Assembly: GCA_003116995.1 (NCBI GenBank)
Contig: BDSL01000028.1
Coordinates: forward strand, 682,001 to 746,000
DNA: 64,000 bases
Direction: 5' to 3'
Origin: Yamagishiella unicocca
Lineage: Eukaryota > Chlorophyta > Chlorophyceae > Chlamydomonadales > Volvocaceae
Shown here: positions 1-13,048 of the stretch, one piece after another
How positions within the stretch are numbered: position 1 is the first letter of the stretch
How the letters are laid out: each line of letters starts with the position of its first letter
Notes under the pieces: model-generated
The model's input: the letters and a program-made list of their open reading frames with translations, nothing else
Told to the model about the DNA's origin: nothing
Databases searched by the model: none
Made by a program: the position numbers and the translations under genes

Positions 1-3000
1 ACGACTCTCTGTTCCTGTGGCGGTACGACCAGAGGTAAGCCGGCAACGCCCGCGTTCTTGGGTGGGGTCGGGCAGGGGAGGCCGAGGAGGGGTACGCAAG
101 AGGGCGAGCGTCTTAAGAGGGAAGCGGGTTTGAAGTCGATATGATGCCATGTCCTTGCCCGTTCCAGGCAGTACATAGTACATAAGGGTTGGCGAGGAGG
201 CCGTGGGTTCGCTGGTGCTGGGGACTGAAATGCCGAGTGGTCATGAAGCTGATGGGAGCTCTGGCGTCGTCGCATGGCATGGCATGGCATGGCGAGAGGG
301 AAGGCGTGCTGTGCAGGGGGCTGGCGGAAGCAGCGCGGGTGGCAGCGGCAATGCAACCGCATCCATAACCCCATGCTGAGATTCGCCGAGGCCGTACCAC
401 GTGTCGTACTATCTGCAGCTCGGACGTGCCCCTGGAGTACTCTGGAGAGGATCAGGCCATCACCTGCGTGGGGCTGGCGGTGCCGAGGCCCGGCGTCTTC
501 CTGCCAGCGATCCGCTACGTCATAGTGCTGTGTACGACAGCGGAGATCGTACTGTTGGGCGTCTGCCCGAGCCGCCGCGGCGCCGGCGGCGGTGGCGACA
601 GTGACGACGGCGACGCCGTGCCCGAGGACATCCTGTTGCAGCCGTTGCCGCTGTACAGCATTCCAACCGACAACGTCGTTATCACGTGCTGCACGTCGGG
701 CCCCGGCGGCCGTGTCTTCCTCGGCGGCGCGGACGGGCACGTGTACGAGTTGTCGTACCACGCCGCGGACACGTGGCGCCACAAGCGCATCTCTAAGGCG
801 AGGCACTAGACGGCGTGGGGTGCAGCGACCTCGCTGCTGGGGTGCAGCGACCTGGCTGCTGGGGTGCAGCGACCTGGCTGCTGGGGTGCAGCGACCTGGC
901 TGCTGGGGTGGGCCACTCAAAGAAGCCCGACGCGACCGAGCACGCCGCACCCTCTCGCCCCTGTCGCCCGGCCCTGCAGGTCCGGCTGACCTCGGGGCTG
1001 CAGCAGTACTTGCCCTCCTTCGTGCCCTCGCTCCTGGGCCTGGGCGCACCCCCCGCAGTGGAGCGACTGGCGGTGGATCGGGAGAGGCACATACTGTACG
1101 CCCTAAATGCGGCGTCCGGAATACAGGTGAGCAAAATGGCGCGGTACCCGCCTGGGTGGTGGCTGCGGCTGCGGCTGTGGCTGCGGCTGCGGCTGCGGCT
1201 GTGGCTGTGGCTGTGGCTGTGACTGTGGCTGTGGCTGTGGCTGTGGCTGTGGCTGTGGCTGTGGCTGTGGCTGTGGCTGTGGCTGTGGCTGTGACTGTGG
1301 CTGTGGCTGTGGCTGTGGCTGTGGCTGTGGCTGTGGCTGTGGCTGTGGCTGTGGCTGTGGCTGTGGCTGTGGCTGTGGCTGTGGCTGTGGCTGTGGCTGT
1401 GGCTGTGGCTGTGGCTGTGGCTGTGGCTGTGGCTGTGGCTGTGGCTGTGGCTGTGGCTGTGGCTGTGGCTGTGGCTGTGGCTGTGGCTGTGGCTGTGACT
1501 GTGGCTGTGACTATGGTGTGGAAACCTCCACTGATAGCAAGTCCATGGTGCTGGTATGGCGTTTCGGAGGCCCTGCGCCGAACACTGAGGTCAGGCCTGG
1601 CTGGGCCTGCACCCAAGTTGCCGATTGGGCCCGACCTTGCCCGGCTGTAGGGGGCTTCGCCCTCCAGTCCAGTTGAATAAACATGGCGTCACCCCATCCC
1701 ACTGCGTGCATGACCGCCCGGCTGCCCACGGCGCAGGTTTTCGATCTCGGCATGTACGGCAACGAACCCGCGCGTCGCGTCGCCGAGGTGTCCAATGTGT
1801 ACGGCGCCGCGGCGGGTGCCGCCGGGGGTCGGGAGCTGTTCCGAGGCGCCTCAGCGGACCGCAAGGGGGCGGCGGTCAAGTACATCGCGCCCATAGGTGC
1901 GTGTTTGTTTACCGCGGTTTCCTAGAACAGCAGGTGTTCGGACAAACTTATTGGAGTCTGGGTATTGCCGTACTGTGGACGATGGGTGGGGTGGGGGTGG
2001 CGTAAAGACCGGTTACACGTGGGTGGGTGGGTGGGTGGGTGGGTGGGTGGGTGGGTGGGTGGGTGGGTGGGTGGGTGGGTGGGTGGGTGGGTGGGTGGGT
2101 GGGTGGGTGGGTGGGTGGGTTGGGGGGGATGCAGAAAAGTGGTGGGCTGGGGTGGGGGGGAGATGCGGCCTCGCCGGCCGGCTTGGGCGGAAGGAGCGGG
2201 CGGAAGGCGTTTGCGGGACGGGACGAAGGATGAATTGCAGACGATTAGCCGCAGTTGTTTTGCCGGACGGGTGCCATATGGCTGGGTTCCTCGAGCGCAT
2301 TGACCCATGGTTCGGCCGTCGTGACCTCCTCGTGGTCCCTCCCCTGGAGGCTTCCTTTGCGAAAGTGTTCCTTTTGCCTCTCTTGGGTTTCGTCCTACCG
2401 CCTCCCGCCCCGAAACCATACCCCGCAGCAACCAGCGAGTCCTCCAAGCTGCACCTGATGGCCGTAACCGCCGACGGCCGTCGAATCTACTTTACGACGC
2501 ACCACCAGTCGTCGTACGGTTCGTACGGCAACTACCACGGCGGCGGCGGCGGCGCCGGCTCCGCCAGCGCTGATCGGGCGCTGGCGGCGGAGGCCGCCGC
2601 GGCGGGCGGAGGACCGGCGGGAGCGGGTGGCGGGACTGGTTCCGGAGCCGCCGGCGCGGAGGCGCCCTTCCCTCGCCGACCCGAGACGTTGGTTGCTGTG
2701 TTTGCGCGGGCGGCGCTTCCTCACGCGGGGCTGACGCGGGGAGCCGCAACGGACCTGTCTCGGTGAGGCCACGGGCAGCAGCAGCAGCAGTGGCGCGTGT
2801 TGTAGCGAAAATGTACTTAAAAAAGAAGGAAGGCGAATGAAGGAGTGTGGGCAGGGGATAGTAGTGTGGGCAGGGAGAGGTGGCGTTTTGTTGTGTAGGG
2901 CGGGTGGGTGGGCGGCGGCGATGACGGAAGTGCGCACCTCCATTCCCACGCCGTCCAAACGGCTGCTTCTGGCCGGCTAGGCCCGGCCCCGTCGTAGGTT

Positions 3001-6000
3001 TTATTATGGGTGACCCACGGGTCGCCTCTCGGCCCCATCCTCATTGTCGCAGATCGGCTGCGTTGGAAATTGTGGCCGCGCACTATTCGGCCGGCTGCCT
3101 GCTGCTGTCGGAGTCGGCGGGAGGCGCCGGCGCCGCCGGTGGCGCAGCCACTGGCGGCGGCGGTCAAAACGGCGGCGGCGGCGGCGCCACTAAGCTGCTC
3201 GCGGCGTCGCGCAACACGACGGTGCCGCCGGCAACGCTCAACACGCACACGGGCAGCGGTTACGGCGGTTACGGTTACGGCGGGTATGGCGGTTATGTGG
3301 TTGGCGGCCTGCGCGAGAGCGTGACAGAGCTGGACAACTTCGTTCCCGGTGGGTGGCGCCCCTGGAGCGTCGCGGTCGGTCGTGCCTTGCCCTCGTAGCG
3401 ACAGGAGCCGCCGGGCTGCCCCAACAGGAGTCGCCCACCTAACCCTTTCGGCGCAAACCTTCCCGCCCCACACGCGCTCACCCGTCAACAACCACCCGAC
3501 GCCCCAACCGGCTATGCTTGGCTGCCGCCTGCCCGGCCACTGCCTGCTCCGCCGCCTCTGCCGCCTGCTCCGCAAGCGCGTCCTGGAACCGTTTCTCGCC
3601 CCCCGCCCCTCCGACCCAGTGTCCGAAGGCTATGCACCCACTACATTCCCCCAGTCGCGTTACCGGTCCTTTTATTGTAACCCCCCTTTGATAGGCGAGA
3701 CCTGCGCTGTGGAGGCGGCTCCCTGTCGCCCGGTGCTGGGCCCAGACGCCCTCGCCCCACGGGCCGGTCCCAGCGGTGACGAGCTGGCGGCGGCGGTGTG
3801 GTGGCCCCCGCCGCGGTTCGCGCTGATCGGTACGGCGGGGGTGGTGGAGCTGGAGAAGAGGAGACCCGCGGAGCTGCTGATGGTGGGTTGGGGGTTGGGA
3901 GTTGGGCGTTGGGGGTGGTGGGTGGGGTCAGCCGTGGGGAGGGGAGGTGGGGGGACGTGTATTGCCAGACGGAGGGAGGGAGGACGCGGCTAAAGGTGCG
4001 GGGTAGTTTGGATTGGGGCCGGGCGGTGTGTTTTATAAATGCGGTGTGTGTGCGTGTGCTTTACGTCTGTTAGATATGCCCTAACTATGGTGCACCTCCT
4101 TATGAGTTGGTCGTCATAGCTGTCCGTCCGCCCAACCGCCCCGGCCCCAACGCTCCCCGGTAACCGCCCCCCTCCCCCATGTCGAGTAACCGGGTTATTT
4201 CTGTAACCCCTCCCCCTCCCCCCTCCCGGGTATTCCTTGCGATCCCCCCTCCCAGCACATCTTGGAGCGTAACTCGCAGGAGCAGCTGAGGTCCTTCTTT
4301 CAGGTGAGGCGGGGTTGCAAGGCGAGGCCGCGTAGGAAGCTAGAAGCGCTGGGAACCCAACTTGTGAGGAGGAGAAACCGAAGGTGGAGGGCGCCCAGGT
4401 CTTGGGTGCCAGGGTGAGGTGCTTAACGCGCAACTGCCGGTGGCATGCTACTGCCGCTGCTGCCGACACGGCTGCTCCTTCTGCTCCTGCGGCTGCTGCT
4501 ACTGCTACTGCGGCTACTGCTGCCGACGTGGCTACTGCGGCTGCTGCTACTGCTGCTACTGCTGCGGGACGTGGCTACTGCGGCCGCTGCTACTGCTACT
4601 GCTACTGCGGCTACTGCTGCCGACGTGGCTACTGCGGCTGCTGCTACTGCCCCCCCCCCACAGGCGTACGGCCCCGTGGAGGCCGCGGCGATGTGCTACC
4701 TGATCGCCACATCGGGCCCGCCGGGGGCCCTCACCTCGGGCGGCAGGGGCGGCTCCAGGGGGGGCCTGGGCCCCTCCTGCTCGCCCTCGTCCTCCTCGCT
4801 GGGAGGGGGTGGGGTGAGTGCCCTGGCGGCGCGGGCTGCGGCTGCGGCGTTGGATAACCCGCTGCTGGTCGGGGAGGCGCGCATGCCGGAGGACGCAGCG
4901 GCGGCGGAGGGAGGTGAGGCACACGGGGTGGGTAGGGGGGGTGACATCGAACCCGTTAGTTGGCCTTGGCCACGTCAGCAGCTGGGTCAGTCCGCAAAGG
5001 CAGCACTTCCGCCGGCGCGGGACGCGTTTCGGCTGGAAGGCTGGAAGGCTGCCTCCCCCTGTAGGCCTTGCAGCATTGGGGCGTCTTCCAGTTTGGCATC
5101 GTCTCGACAAATGCACTAGCAGGCCCAAGCCATGTTCCGCTCTAAGGGCCGCGTTTCCCACCCGGATTAGGCTCCAATTTCCACGGGCAGTTCGCTCGAC
5201 CATTCTTCTTCCAGACGCGTCAGGCAGCCGGAGTCAGTCACACGGCGGCAGGCTCGCTGATCGGGCTATCGTTTCGCCAATGGCAGCACCAAACCAACTC
5301 ACACCGCTACTGCGCCACTGGCACCAAAGAGGCACGGCCACCCTCGCCTGCGTGGGATCAAAACGTGTGTGTTTTATATATGCTGCGCTGAGCCAAACGT
5401 GTGTGTTTTATACGTGTGTGTGTGTGCATGTGTGTTTGCAGGCTACTCGCTACCCGGCCCCAACATGGGAGCCAACATGGGAGGTGGCGGCGGCGGCAAC
5501 GGCATGTACATGGGGCGGGCGGTGGACCCCAACCCGGGCCCCTCCTGGAGCGCGGGGCACCGCGGGCTGTGCCTGTACGTCAGCCGCCTGCTGGCGCCGG
5601 TGTACGACAAGAAGGTGGCTGGGTCGGCGGGCGGCGGCGGCAAGGCGGCAGTCGGCGGCGGCGGCGGGCGGGTGCTGACGTGTCGTTTCACGGATCAGAC
5701 GCTCGAGGTGGGTCGTGTGTAATGTGTTTTAAAATGTGTATGTGTGGGTGGGTGGATGAGTTTGTCAGGTGCGCGGATGCGGGCGTAGGAGCGGTGTTGG
5801 GATCCGGAGCGAAACTCGGAATCGGTTGGAGTCCGACGGGAAAGTGAAGTCGTGTCGTGGTCCCGCACCCACACCCAAAGCCTCGCCCCGAAACCGCCCC
5901 CAACAAAACGTCCTCTTTGTACCCTCCCCCGCCCCCCCCGCGCGGTCCTCAACATAAGGCCCTGGAGGACCGCCTCCAGGCCCTGGCCGCCTTCCTGGAG

Positions 6001-9000
6001 ACCGCCATCTCGCGCCGCCAGCAGAAGGGCTACGCCACTCGTACCGGCGCAGCCGCCGCGTCAGCGCAGTACGGCGGCCCCGGCGGCGGCGGCCTGCATG
6101 CCCCGATGTTCGGCGCCTTTGGCGGACCGCAGAATGGCGGCGGCGGCGGCGGCGGTCCGTTCGGGTACGGCGGCGGCGGCGGCGCCGCCGCCGCCGCCCC
6201 CGACGACCCCACTGTGGTCGTCCACAAGCGGCGGCGGCTGGAGCACGCGGCGCAGCAAGAGGACGAGATGGCGCAGCGGATCAGGTACGATGTGCGGCAT
6301 CAGTGCTGGCGGTGCTGGGCGGGTGCTGGTGCCTGTGTTTGCGCCGATGCCATGGAGCAAACAAGGAGAAGGAGTCATAATGGCGCAGTCTCTGCTTGTG
6401 GTGGCGGTGGCGGTGGCGGCGGTGATGGGGGTAGTGGTGGTGGCGAGCGCTTTCTAGGGTTTTGGATAGGACGAGGGGATCTGAACAGGACGTTGGTCTC
6501 AGCCTTGGTTTTGCTTAACGCCAGACTCATCTACGACCCCCTGCTCCTCCTCCCTGGAGCACGGGCTCCCTCTCGTTCTACCCTCCGCCCCCCCCCAAAC
6601 CCCTTGGTTTGTCGGCCGTGGATTCACGGATTATCCCTCACCCCCCCAACCCCCCCCCCAACCCCCCTGGACCCGGCTGGCCCGCCCTCGTCGCCTCAGG
6701 TCCCTGGTGCTGCGGGTGTCTGAGGCCTGCTCGCTGCTGCGGCTGCTCTCCGCCCACAACCTGGGCCGCCTGGCGCTCAGGCAGCTGGGCAACGGAGCGG
6801 TCGACTCCATCGGCAAGCTGGCGAACCTGGTGAGACCTGGGGGCCTGCGGGGGGAATATACTGCGGGCAGGAGGACATGGTTGGATGCCGCCGGGTGGGA
6901 AACTCGGGGCTTGCAGGCAGCAGGTAGCAGGTAGCAGGCGGCAGGTAACAGGTAGCAGGTAGCAACCCTTGGTACAGAGACGAGGTGGTGGTATAGGGGT
7001 TTCAGGGCAGGGCCGGGGCAAGGTATGACGAGAGTGGTGTTTGTGCAAACCCCGGCTCCCCCCGCCCTCCCCTGCCGTCCCCTCTCGCCTCCAGACCCTC
7101 CGAGGTCTAGTCCAGGAGGTGGAGGGAGAGACCATGGCCGCGCGGCTCATCAGCGGGCTGGTTAATGAGCAGCTGGACATGGGAATGGCGGGGACGGGGG
7201 CGGCGGCGGCGGCGGCCGGGGGCCTGGTGGCGGCGTCGGGCATCGGAATGGCCGCCAGCGGCGCCGCCGGTGCGGAGGCGGTGGCGGCGGCGCTGCAGTC
7301 GGCGGCGCCGTCGTACTTCCGCCAGGAGGATCGTACGTACTACCAGGTGGGCTGGGGTGGAGTGTGAAGGGGTGATGGCTGATAAGGTGGGGGGCACGCC
7401 GGTCGGGCCCGAAGACGCAATGGTTGCATTCACCTGCCAGAATGCAGAGAAGCGGGCACGAAGTGTTGATAGGGTCGGAATCGGGTCGGGTGCAGTCAGG
7501 GTTTACGGTAGTGGAGGCAGTGCTGGTGGCCGCAACCCATTCCACAGGTCACTGGCTGTTAGCGCGCGCAACTAAACTCAATCCAACTACCCGACCCAAC
7601 CCAACCCCCATACAGACGCCGCCTCCCCCCCGTCCGTGTTTTCTTCCTAACCCCCCTCCCCCCTTCTCCCCCCAGGCCAGTGCGCTGCTCAAGGCCGCCG
7701 AGGCCTCCCCCCCTGGACCCGAACGCGAGGCCACCGTCAAGCAGGTGCGACGGCTTGCTCCAGGGAGGGAGGACGTGTCGGTCAGGGCCGCCCACCCATT
7801 CCTCCGTGTGGTTTGGGGTCACCTGCGGTGTGCTGGTTGATGCGGGGCACCGGCAGAGACCGTGGGGGGATTGCGACAGGGACGTCCGGGGCTGTGGGAG
7901 CAACATGACCCGACAGCACACATCCCATAAAGGCTCCCACCTTGAGGCTTGAAGATGACTGCTGTCCCTGCTTCCTCCTGCGCCATGCTTTGGCTACAGT
8001 CAACGTTGCCTATCACTACGACTCTGCAGCGCCTCCGCTCCGTCTCCTTGCCGCGCCTCTCCGCTGGACCACCACCTTCACCGCCCTCGGTTTGTCGGCG
8101 GTGGATTCCGCGGATTCTCGTATAAACCCCCTGCCCCTGCTGCCCCCCCGCCCACCCGCCCTCCAGGCCGTGGCTATGCTCCTGCGGGTGCCTCTGGTTG
8201 TCAACTTGGAGTCCCTCACCAGCCAGCTGGCCAACCTCAAGTACTACGAGGTGGGAGGCAGAGGGGCGGGGGGAGGGGGCATGAAAAACGGGGTTGCAAG
8301 GAAACCCCGTGTGCGGATGAGAAGAACGTCCAGGATAGCCGTTTGGAAATGCGCATGCTGGAGGACTTGGTGGGGGAGCTGAAGTCGGAAGTCGTGTGTC
8401 GACCTTCGGCGGCTAAGGCTAAACCGGCGGCTAAGACTAAATCGGCGGCTAAGGCTAAATCGGGGTGGGGAGGGAGGGTTGCAGACTCAGTACTGGGCGG
8501 CCTCCTCTTGCTGCCCTGGGCGCTATTAAAACCTGAAACAACCCATCAAGACTGCCACCGGTCCGGTCCAGTTGGTTATCATTTTTCCTTAGGAGTTCCG
8601 CTTCTCAGCGGAAGAGTAGCACGGTAACCTCGGGAGCCGTTCAGCGGTAGAGTAGCGCGGTAACCTCGGGAGCCGGTGTTACGTCGCCGCTGCTTGCAGG
8701 GAATCGTCACGGTCCCGCTTGCAGCTGCCGCGGCTCGTGACCCCGAGGGGCTGGCGCTCCGGCCGGAGCTGGGGCCAGTGTGCGAGGTGGCGAGGCAGCG
8801 GCGGCGGGAGGCGTACGGACACGTGCTGGCGGCGCTGAGGGCGCTCATTGGGGTGGACGGCGGCGGCGCCGGCGCCGGCGCCGGCGGAGCGGCGCTGAGC
8901 GCGGCGGAGCGGACGGCGTTCAAGTCGGCGCTGCTCAAGGTGAGTGGGTGGGTGGGTGGGTGGGTTGTGTGGTGGTGGCGATGAAACCCCGGTGAGCGAG

Positions 9001-12000
9001 GGAGGAGGTGGTGGTGGTGGTTGATGATGGTGGTTGGCGGTTGGTAGTGGTGGTGGTGGGTAGAGAGCGCACCAGTGGGCAGACAACCAAGGAACGGAAT
9101 CGCGAGGTGGGGGAGGGTAGGCGGCGCGCGAGTCGGGGCCGAAGCTGGAGTCAGAGACCTGGGTGGAGCGTTCTGGTTGTTCGGTTGGAAGTTGCAGCTG
9201 GTTGGTTGGGTTGGGTTTGCATGGGTCGAGATAACAGGAGAAGGGGGGAGAGGAAACCGAACAGCCTCTCCGCCGTCCTGCAAGAGCGCTCAACCAAGCA
9301 GACTAACCGGCTTGCCCCCTCGGCCCCTTCGGCCCCCTCCCCTCGTATGCACCAGACCGCTCTCGCCTCCTCCGACGCCTTTTTCCTGGACGAGCTGTAC
9401 GGCTTCCTCATCGGCGGTTGCGGAGCTGCAGACGAGCTGCTGTCGCGCGACGCCCCAGGGCTGGAGACTTACCTGGCACGGTGGGTGGCTGGGTGGGGTG
9501 GGGTGGCTCCCAAAACAGTGCAGCAAAACACGCAACGAAAAACACACCGTACGACACCTTGGGTCCCTCCCTGGCGATGCTGCTCACGGCCTGCGCACCC
9601 ACACGGCGTGCTCCCCTGGCCTCCTCCGATCCCCCGGCCCCCTCCCCCGGAACCGTACCGCCGCTCCAGGGAGGGAGGTCTGCTGCCCGGCGGCCCCGGC
9701 AACGCTGGCATGGGCGCTGCCACGGCCACCGCCGCCGCCGCTGCGCTCAGTGGCGGCAGTCCCGTGGGTCCGTTGACGGGCGCTCAGGTGGCGCTGCTGG
9801 AGCTGCTGTGCCGCATGCTCGTGGGCAAGGGCAGGTGGGAGGAGGGTTGCAGGGGGGGGCAAGGCGACCGGAAGGGTTACGGCCTGAGGGTTTCGGAGCC
9901 GATGGACCGACCGGGCGCCGATTTGGTTTCCCTGGTAGCTCGCGGCTCGTGAAGAAGGGCTCAATGAAAGCACACAAACACACGCCGCCCTCGCCCCTTC
10001 TCTCTTCCCTCTTCCCCCGCCTGTCCCCAGGTTCCTGGACGCGGCCCTGATCCACGGCGCCCTGGGCTGCCGGCGGGCAGGTCCCGGTCCCGAGCTGGCG
10101 GTGCCGCTGCGGGCGAGGGTGTCGGCACTGCAGGTCCGGCACGGGCTGGGCTCGGACAGTCCGCGAGGGCGTAACCGGCGGGTCAGCCGATAAGACAAAA
10201 CACAACCACACACACACACACACACCACACACACAGATACACGCCGCAATAGGGCTACACAAAAGTACCGTCCGTGATGCGTAGCAGTGTGGGGTTTGGG
10301 TTTTAACAAACCTTGCTATACCCGGGTCCAACAAGAAACCCCGTCCGTGCAAACCCCCCCACACCAAGGGTTTTTACAACCGGTTTTTTTCTCGTATGCA
10401 CGCATTTCCCTGACAGCCCCACCAATGGTCTGCTCCCATTCCCCCTGCCCCGGGCCCTCAGTCGGCGGTGCTGCATGCGCGCTCCGCGGGTGACTCGGCG
10501 CTGGTGTCCCGGCTGGACAGCGACGCCCGGGTGGTGGGCTTCCAGGTGGGGGGCGGGGTGAGGGGTTTTGGAGGGTGGGGGGCTTCCAGGTGGGGAGGGG
10601 GTGAGGGGGGTTATAAGAGAATCTGCGAATACACGGCGGGAGGGGTGGTGGTGGTGGGTGGTGGGCTTCCCGGTGGGGGTGTCTGCCGCCGGGATCTTCG
10701 CCTATGCCAGATATAGCCCACCGGCTGGTCCGTCCAATCCCAACCCGCCCTTATCCTAGCACACGTCACCACCTCCCTGGTCTCCCTCCACCCCACCCCA
10801 CACCCGACGTCCTCCCGCTGCTCCTGCCCGCAGGCGGCCATTGCGGAGCGGTTGCAGGTGAGTGCGCGGGCGGTACGACTGAGACGGGCGGTACGACTGA
10901 GGCGGGCGGTACGACTGAGGCGGGGCTTGAGGCATAGCGGCGGCATTCGACATGCTCACTGGCAGTTGTCATATGCCGCCACCCTCACACGGCACCGCAG
11001 CCACAGCCGCCACCGCACACGCACCCCCCCACCCCTTTCCACATGGATTCGCGGATTACCTTTTACCCCTCTTGCACATGCACTCACCTCCCTCACTCAA
11101 ACCCTAACCCCCCACCCGCGTCCCCACCTGTCCCACCCGCCGTCAGGCCCGCCGAAGCGCCCTAGCTGCAGGCGCCGGACAGAGGGGCCAGTCCGCTGGC
11201 GCCGCAGCGGCGGCGGCGTCCCAAACGCACCACCCAGCCGGCGCCGCCGCCGACCCAGCCGCCGCCGCCAACCCAGCCGCCGCGCTCGGCGACCTGGACC
11301 GCGCCCTCTCGGAGCTCTCTGGGGCGCCCCTGGAGCTGTCGATGCTGTACAACACTTACGCGCAGCCGTACGGCATGTGGGACATCTGCCTTCAGATCAT
11401 TCGCTTTGCGGGTGGCGGCGGCGGCGGTGGCGCGGCGGAGCCGTCGGCGGTTGCTCGAACGCTGTGGGACCACGAGCTGCTGCGGGTGGGTGGTCTTCGG
11501 GTTTTGGGCTTGAGGGTTTATCAGCCGGCCGCGTTTGCAGGAGGCACAGATGGGAATTAAACAAGCGCGTGGGTGGAAGGCACTCAGAAACGCCCTGCTC
11601 AGGGAGGCGGATAGTCCTTTGCCATAAACCTGCTCAGGGAGGCGGATAGTCCTTTACCCTCCTAGGATCCTGCCTCCCTCATCCCGTCGCCGCCGAGGCC
11701 CCATCCCGTCCCGTCCCATCACCTACCCGTATCCCACCGGACCAAACCGCCCCACGATAAAAACCCTGACCAAATTGCCCCCCCCTCCCCCCGCCCCGCT
11801 CCACCAACCGACCGCCACGTCATCATCATGTACGACACAGGGGTACGACCAGCGACGCGACGCTGGCGCCGCCGCCCGCCTGGCGGACGCCTGCGACGCC
11901 GTCGCCGCCCTCGGCCCCTCGCTCCACCCGGACGAACTGACCATGCCCCTGCTGCACGTGGCTTGGCGGCTGGAGTGCCTGGCGGCGGGGCTGTGGCCGG

Positions 12001-13048
12001 CGTCAGTGGACGGCGCAGCGGCGGCGGCGGCGGCGGCGACATCGGACCGGGCGAGTGACGTCATCGTGCCGGCGCTGATGGTGCGTAGCGGCGGATCCCT
12101 GGATCCGGAAAGACACGGAGGCTGGGGAGGCGGTTAGCCGGCGTTTGCGGCGGGTGGCGTATTTCTAGGGCGTTTTGGACGTCCAGGACGTTCAGCTGCG
12201 TCGCTGGGCTCGGTATCGTACAATGTCGTACGGCGCCGCGCACTGATTTGCCGTCGGTCGTTGTACGAGCAGGAGCAGCACTCACCAAACCTCCTGGTTG
12301 GGTCAATACACGGCCAGTCCCGGCCCTGACATACCTCTCCCTTCCGCTCTTCCCTTTCCTTTCCCCTCCCTTCCCCTCCCTTCCCTTCCCTTCCCTTCCT
12401 TGCCACGCTCGCCCTAACCCCCTAACCGGTGGCCCCCTCCCCCCCCCGCTCCACCAACCGACCGCCACGTACGACACAGGCCGCCGCAGGCGGCAGCGCC
12501 GCTGCCGTGCGCCGCGTGTACGAGGCGCTGCTGTCCCGCGGCCGCGGGGGCTCGCTGGCGGTGGGCGGCGGCAGTGCCATGGAGGCGCAGCTGAGCAGCG
12601 TGAGGGTGAAGGCGCAGCTGCTGGGCTCCTCAGCAGCAGCCTGCGCAGCGGCGCTGTCCGACCTACAATCCGCGGCGCCGGCGGGAGTGGTCCTGGCGGC
12701 GGGCGGCGCGGCGGCGGCGGCGGCGGCGATGCTGGCGACGGGGCCGGCTCCCGGCGTGGGGCGGGCGCGGGAGGCGGGAGCCCTGGCTGACGCGGCGGAC
12801 AGGTGCGGGTGCTCCAGGGAGGGTGTGAGGGGAGACCCGTGGGTTGGCGGCACTGAAGAGTGAAACTGAGGGAGGTCGGGGTGCGTGGGAGGCGGAACTG
12901 GGGCCGTCCGTGGGTCCTCATCAACGCCGTGCAACCTCCCCCCTCCGCCAGGTTTGCGTTGGAGGCCCGGCGGCTCGGAGGCGCGGAGTGCGAGGACGTG
13001 GCTCGCCGCCTGGACGCGGTGCGAGCCCAGGCGGAGGCGCTGCGCTAG
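1..13048 (+). CDS. NUP155: Nucleoporin NUP155 (Nup170 family), 5'-truncated by window edge
   Basis: Large scaffold nucleoporin of the nuclear pore inner ring: N-terminal beta-propeller, C-terminal alpha-solenoid. Exons: 1-34, 419-797, 980-1126, 1737-1896, 2429-2762, 3053-3348, 3695-3882, 4256-4303, 4664-4913, 5442-5707, 5959-6284, 6700-6829, 7095-7346, 7676-7744, 8167-8250, 8700-8939, 9356-9480, 9670-9834, 10031-10133, 10462-10545, 10834-10857, 11147-11485, 11841-12080, 12480-12802, 12952-13048 (TAG). All phases agree and give 1566 residues. The order of conserved blocks follows animal NUP155: DSLFLWRYDQ, a PLYSIPTDN-type propeller block, FLGGADGHVYELSY, the block with KLHLMAVTADGRRIYFTT, FFLDELYGFLI, and MLYNTYAQPYGMWDICLQII followed by RTLWDHELL. 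It is longer than the human protein because Gly/Ala-rich loops lie between the blocks. Intron 798-979 starts with GC rather than GT, and exon 10834-10857 is a 24-nt microexon. The start codon lies before base 1. Family assignment is very secure; the least certain boundaries are the GC donor at 798 and the AAG acceptor at 5958. Confidence 0.93.
831..905. repeat. 22-bp minisatellite in a NUP155 intron
   Basis: About 3.5 tandem copies of a 22-bp unit (GGGTGCAGCGACCTGGCTGCT with one variable base), wholly inside the GC-AG intron 798-979. Confidence 0.85.
1157..1513. repeat. (GTGGCT)n hexanucleotide microsatellite
   Basis: About 350 bp of GTGGCT repeats with a few GTGACT and CGGCTG variants, inside the NUP155 intron 1127-1736. 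It generates long Ala-Val frames that are not genes. Confidence 0.95.
2021..2120. repeat. (GGGT)25 tetranucleotide repeat
   Basis: An uninterrupted GGGT repeat about 100 bp long in the NUP155 intron 1897-2428. The runs of three G separated by single T on the transcribed-sense strand are the classic form of a G-quadruplex-capable sequence. Confidence 0.95.
4447..4650. repeat. TGC/TAC-rich imperfect repeats in a NUP155 intron
   Basis: Low-complexity CTGCTACTGCGG-type sequence in intron 4304-4663. A block of about 45 bp containing CTGCCGACGTGGCTACTG occurs twice (near 4516 and 4615). It ends in the C-rich tract that leads to the acceptor at 4663. Confidence 0.75.
6603..6644 (+). repeat. Intronic interspersed repeat, 3' fragment
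   Basis: Contains GGTTTGTCGGCCGTGGATTC followed by a CGGATTATC-type end and a C-rich tail. It sits in the NUP155 intron 6285-6699, about 55 nt before the 3' splice site. It matches the end of the longer copies at 8027-8126 and 18851-18946. Confidence 0.65.
8027..8126 (+). repeat. Intronic interspersed repeat, long copy
   Basis: About 98 bp nearly the same as the reverse complement of 18851-18946: a TCCTTGCCGCGCC part, CCGCTGGACCACCACCTTCA, GGTTTGTCGGC, then GTGGATTC-CGGATTCTC. It ends about 40 nt before the acceptor of intron 7745-8166 and has the same orientation as the gene. Confidence 0.75.
8407..8460. repeat. 18-bp tandem repeat (3 copies)
   Basis: Three copies of CGGCGGCTAAGGCTAAAT with one or two substitutions, in the NUP155 intron 8251-8699. 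In one frame it would read as a Lys/Ala-rich linker, but no splice evidence puts it in the CDS. Confidence 0.8.
8598..8671. repeat. Two-copy direct repeat before a splice acceptor
   Basis: Two direct copies of a roughly 35-bp unit containing TAACCTCGGGAGCCG, in the same intron and about 30 nt before the acceptor at 8699. Confidence 0.7.
10865..10922. repeat. 18-bp tandem repeat (3 copies)
   Basis: Three copies of GGGCGGTACGACTGAGGC directly after the donor of the 24-nt NUP155 microexon (intron 10858-11146). Confidence 0.8.

Noticed and set aside
592..1650. Plus-strand frame of 352 aa with a long Ala-Val repeat
   Set aside because: It reads through the (GTGGCT)n microsatellite in an intron and overlaps NUP155 exons in another frame.
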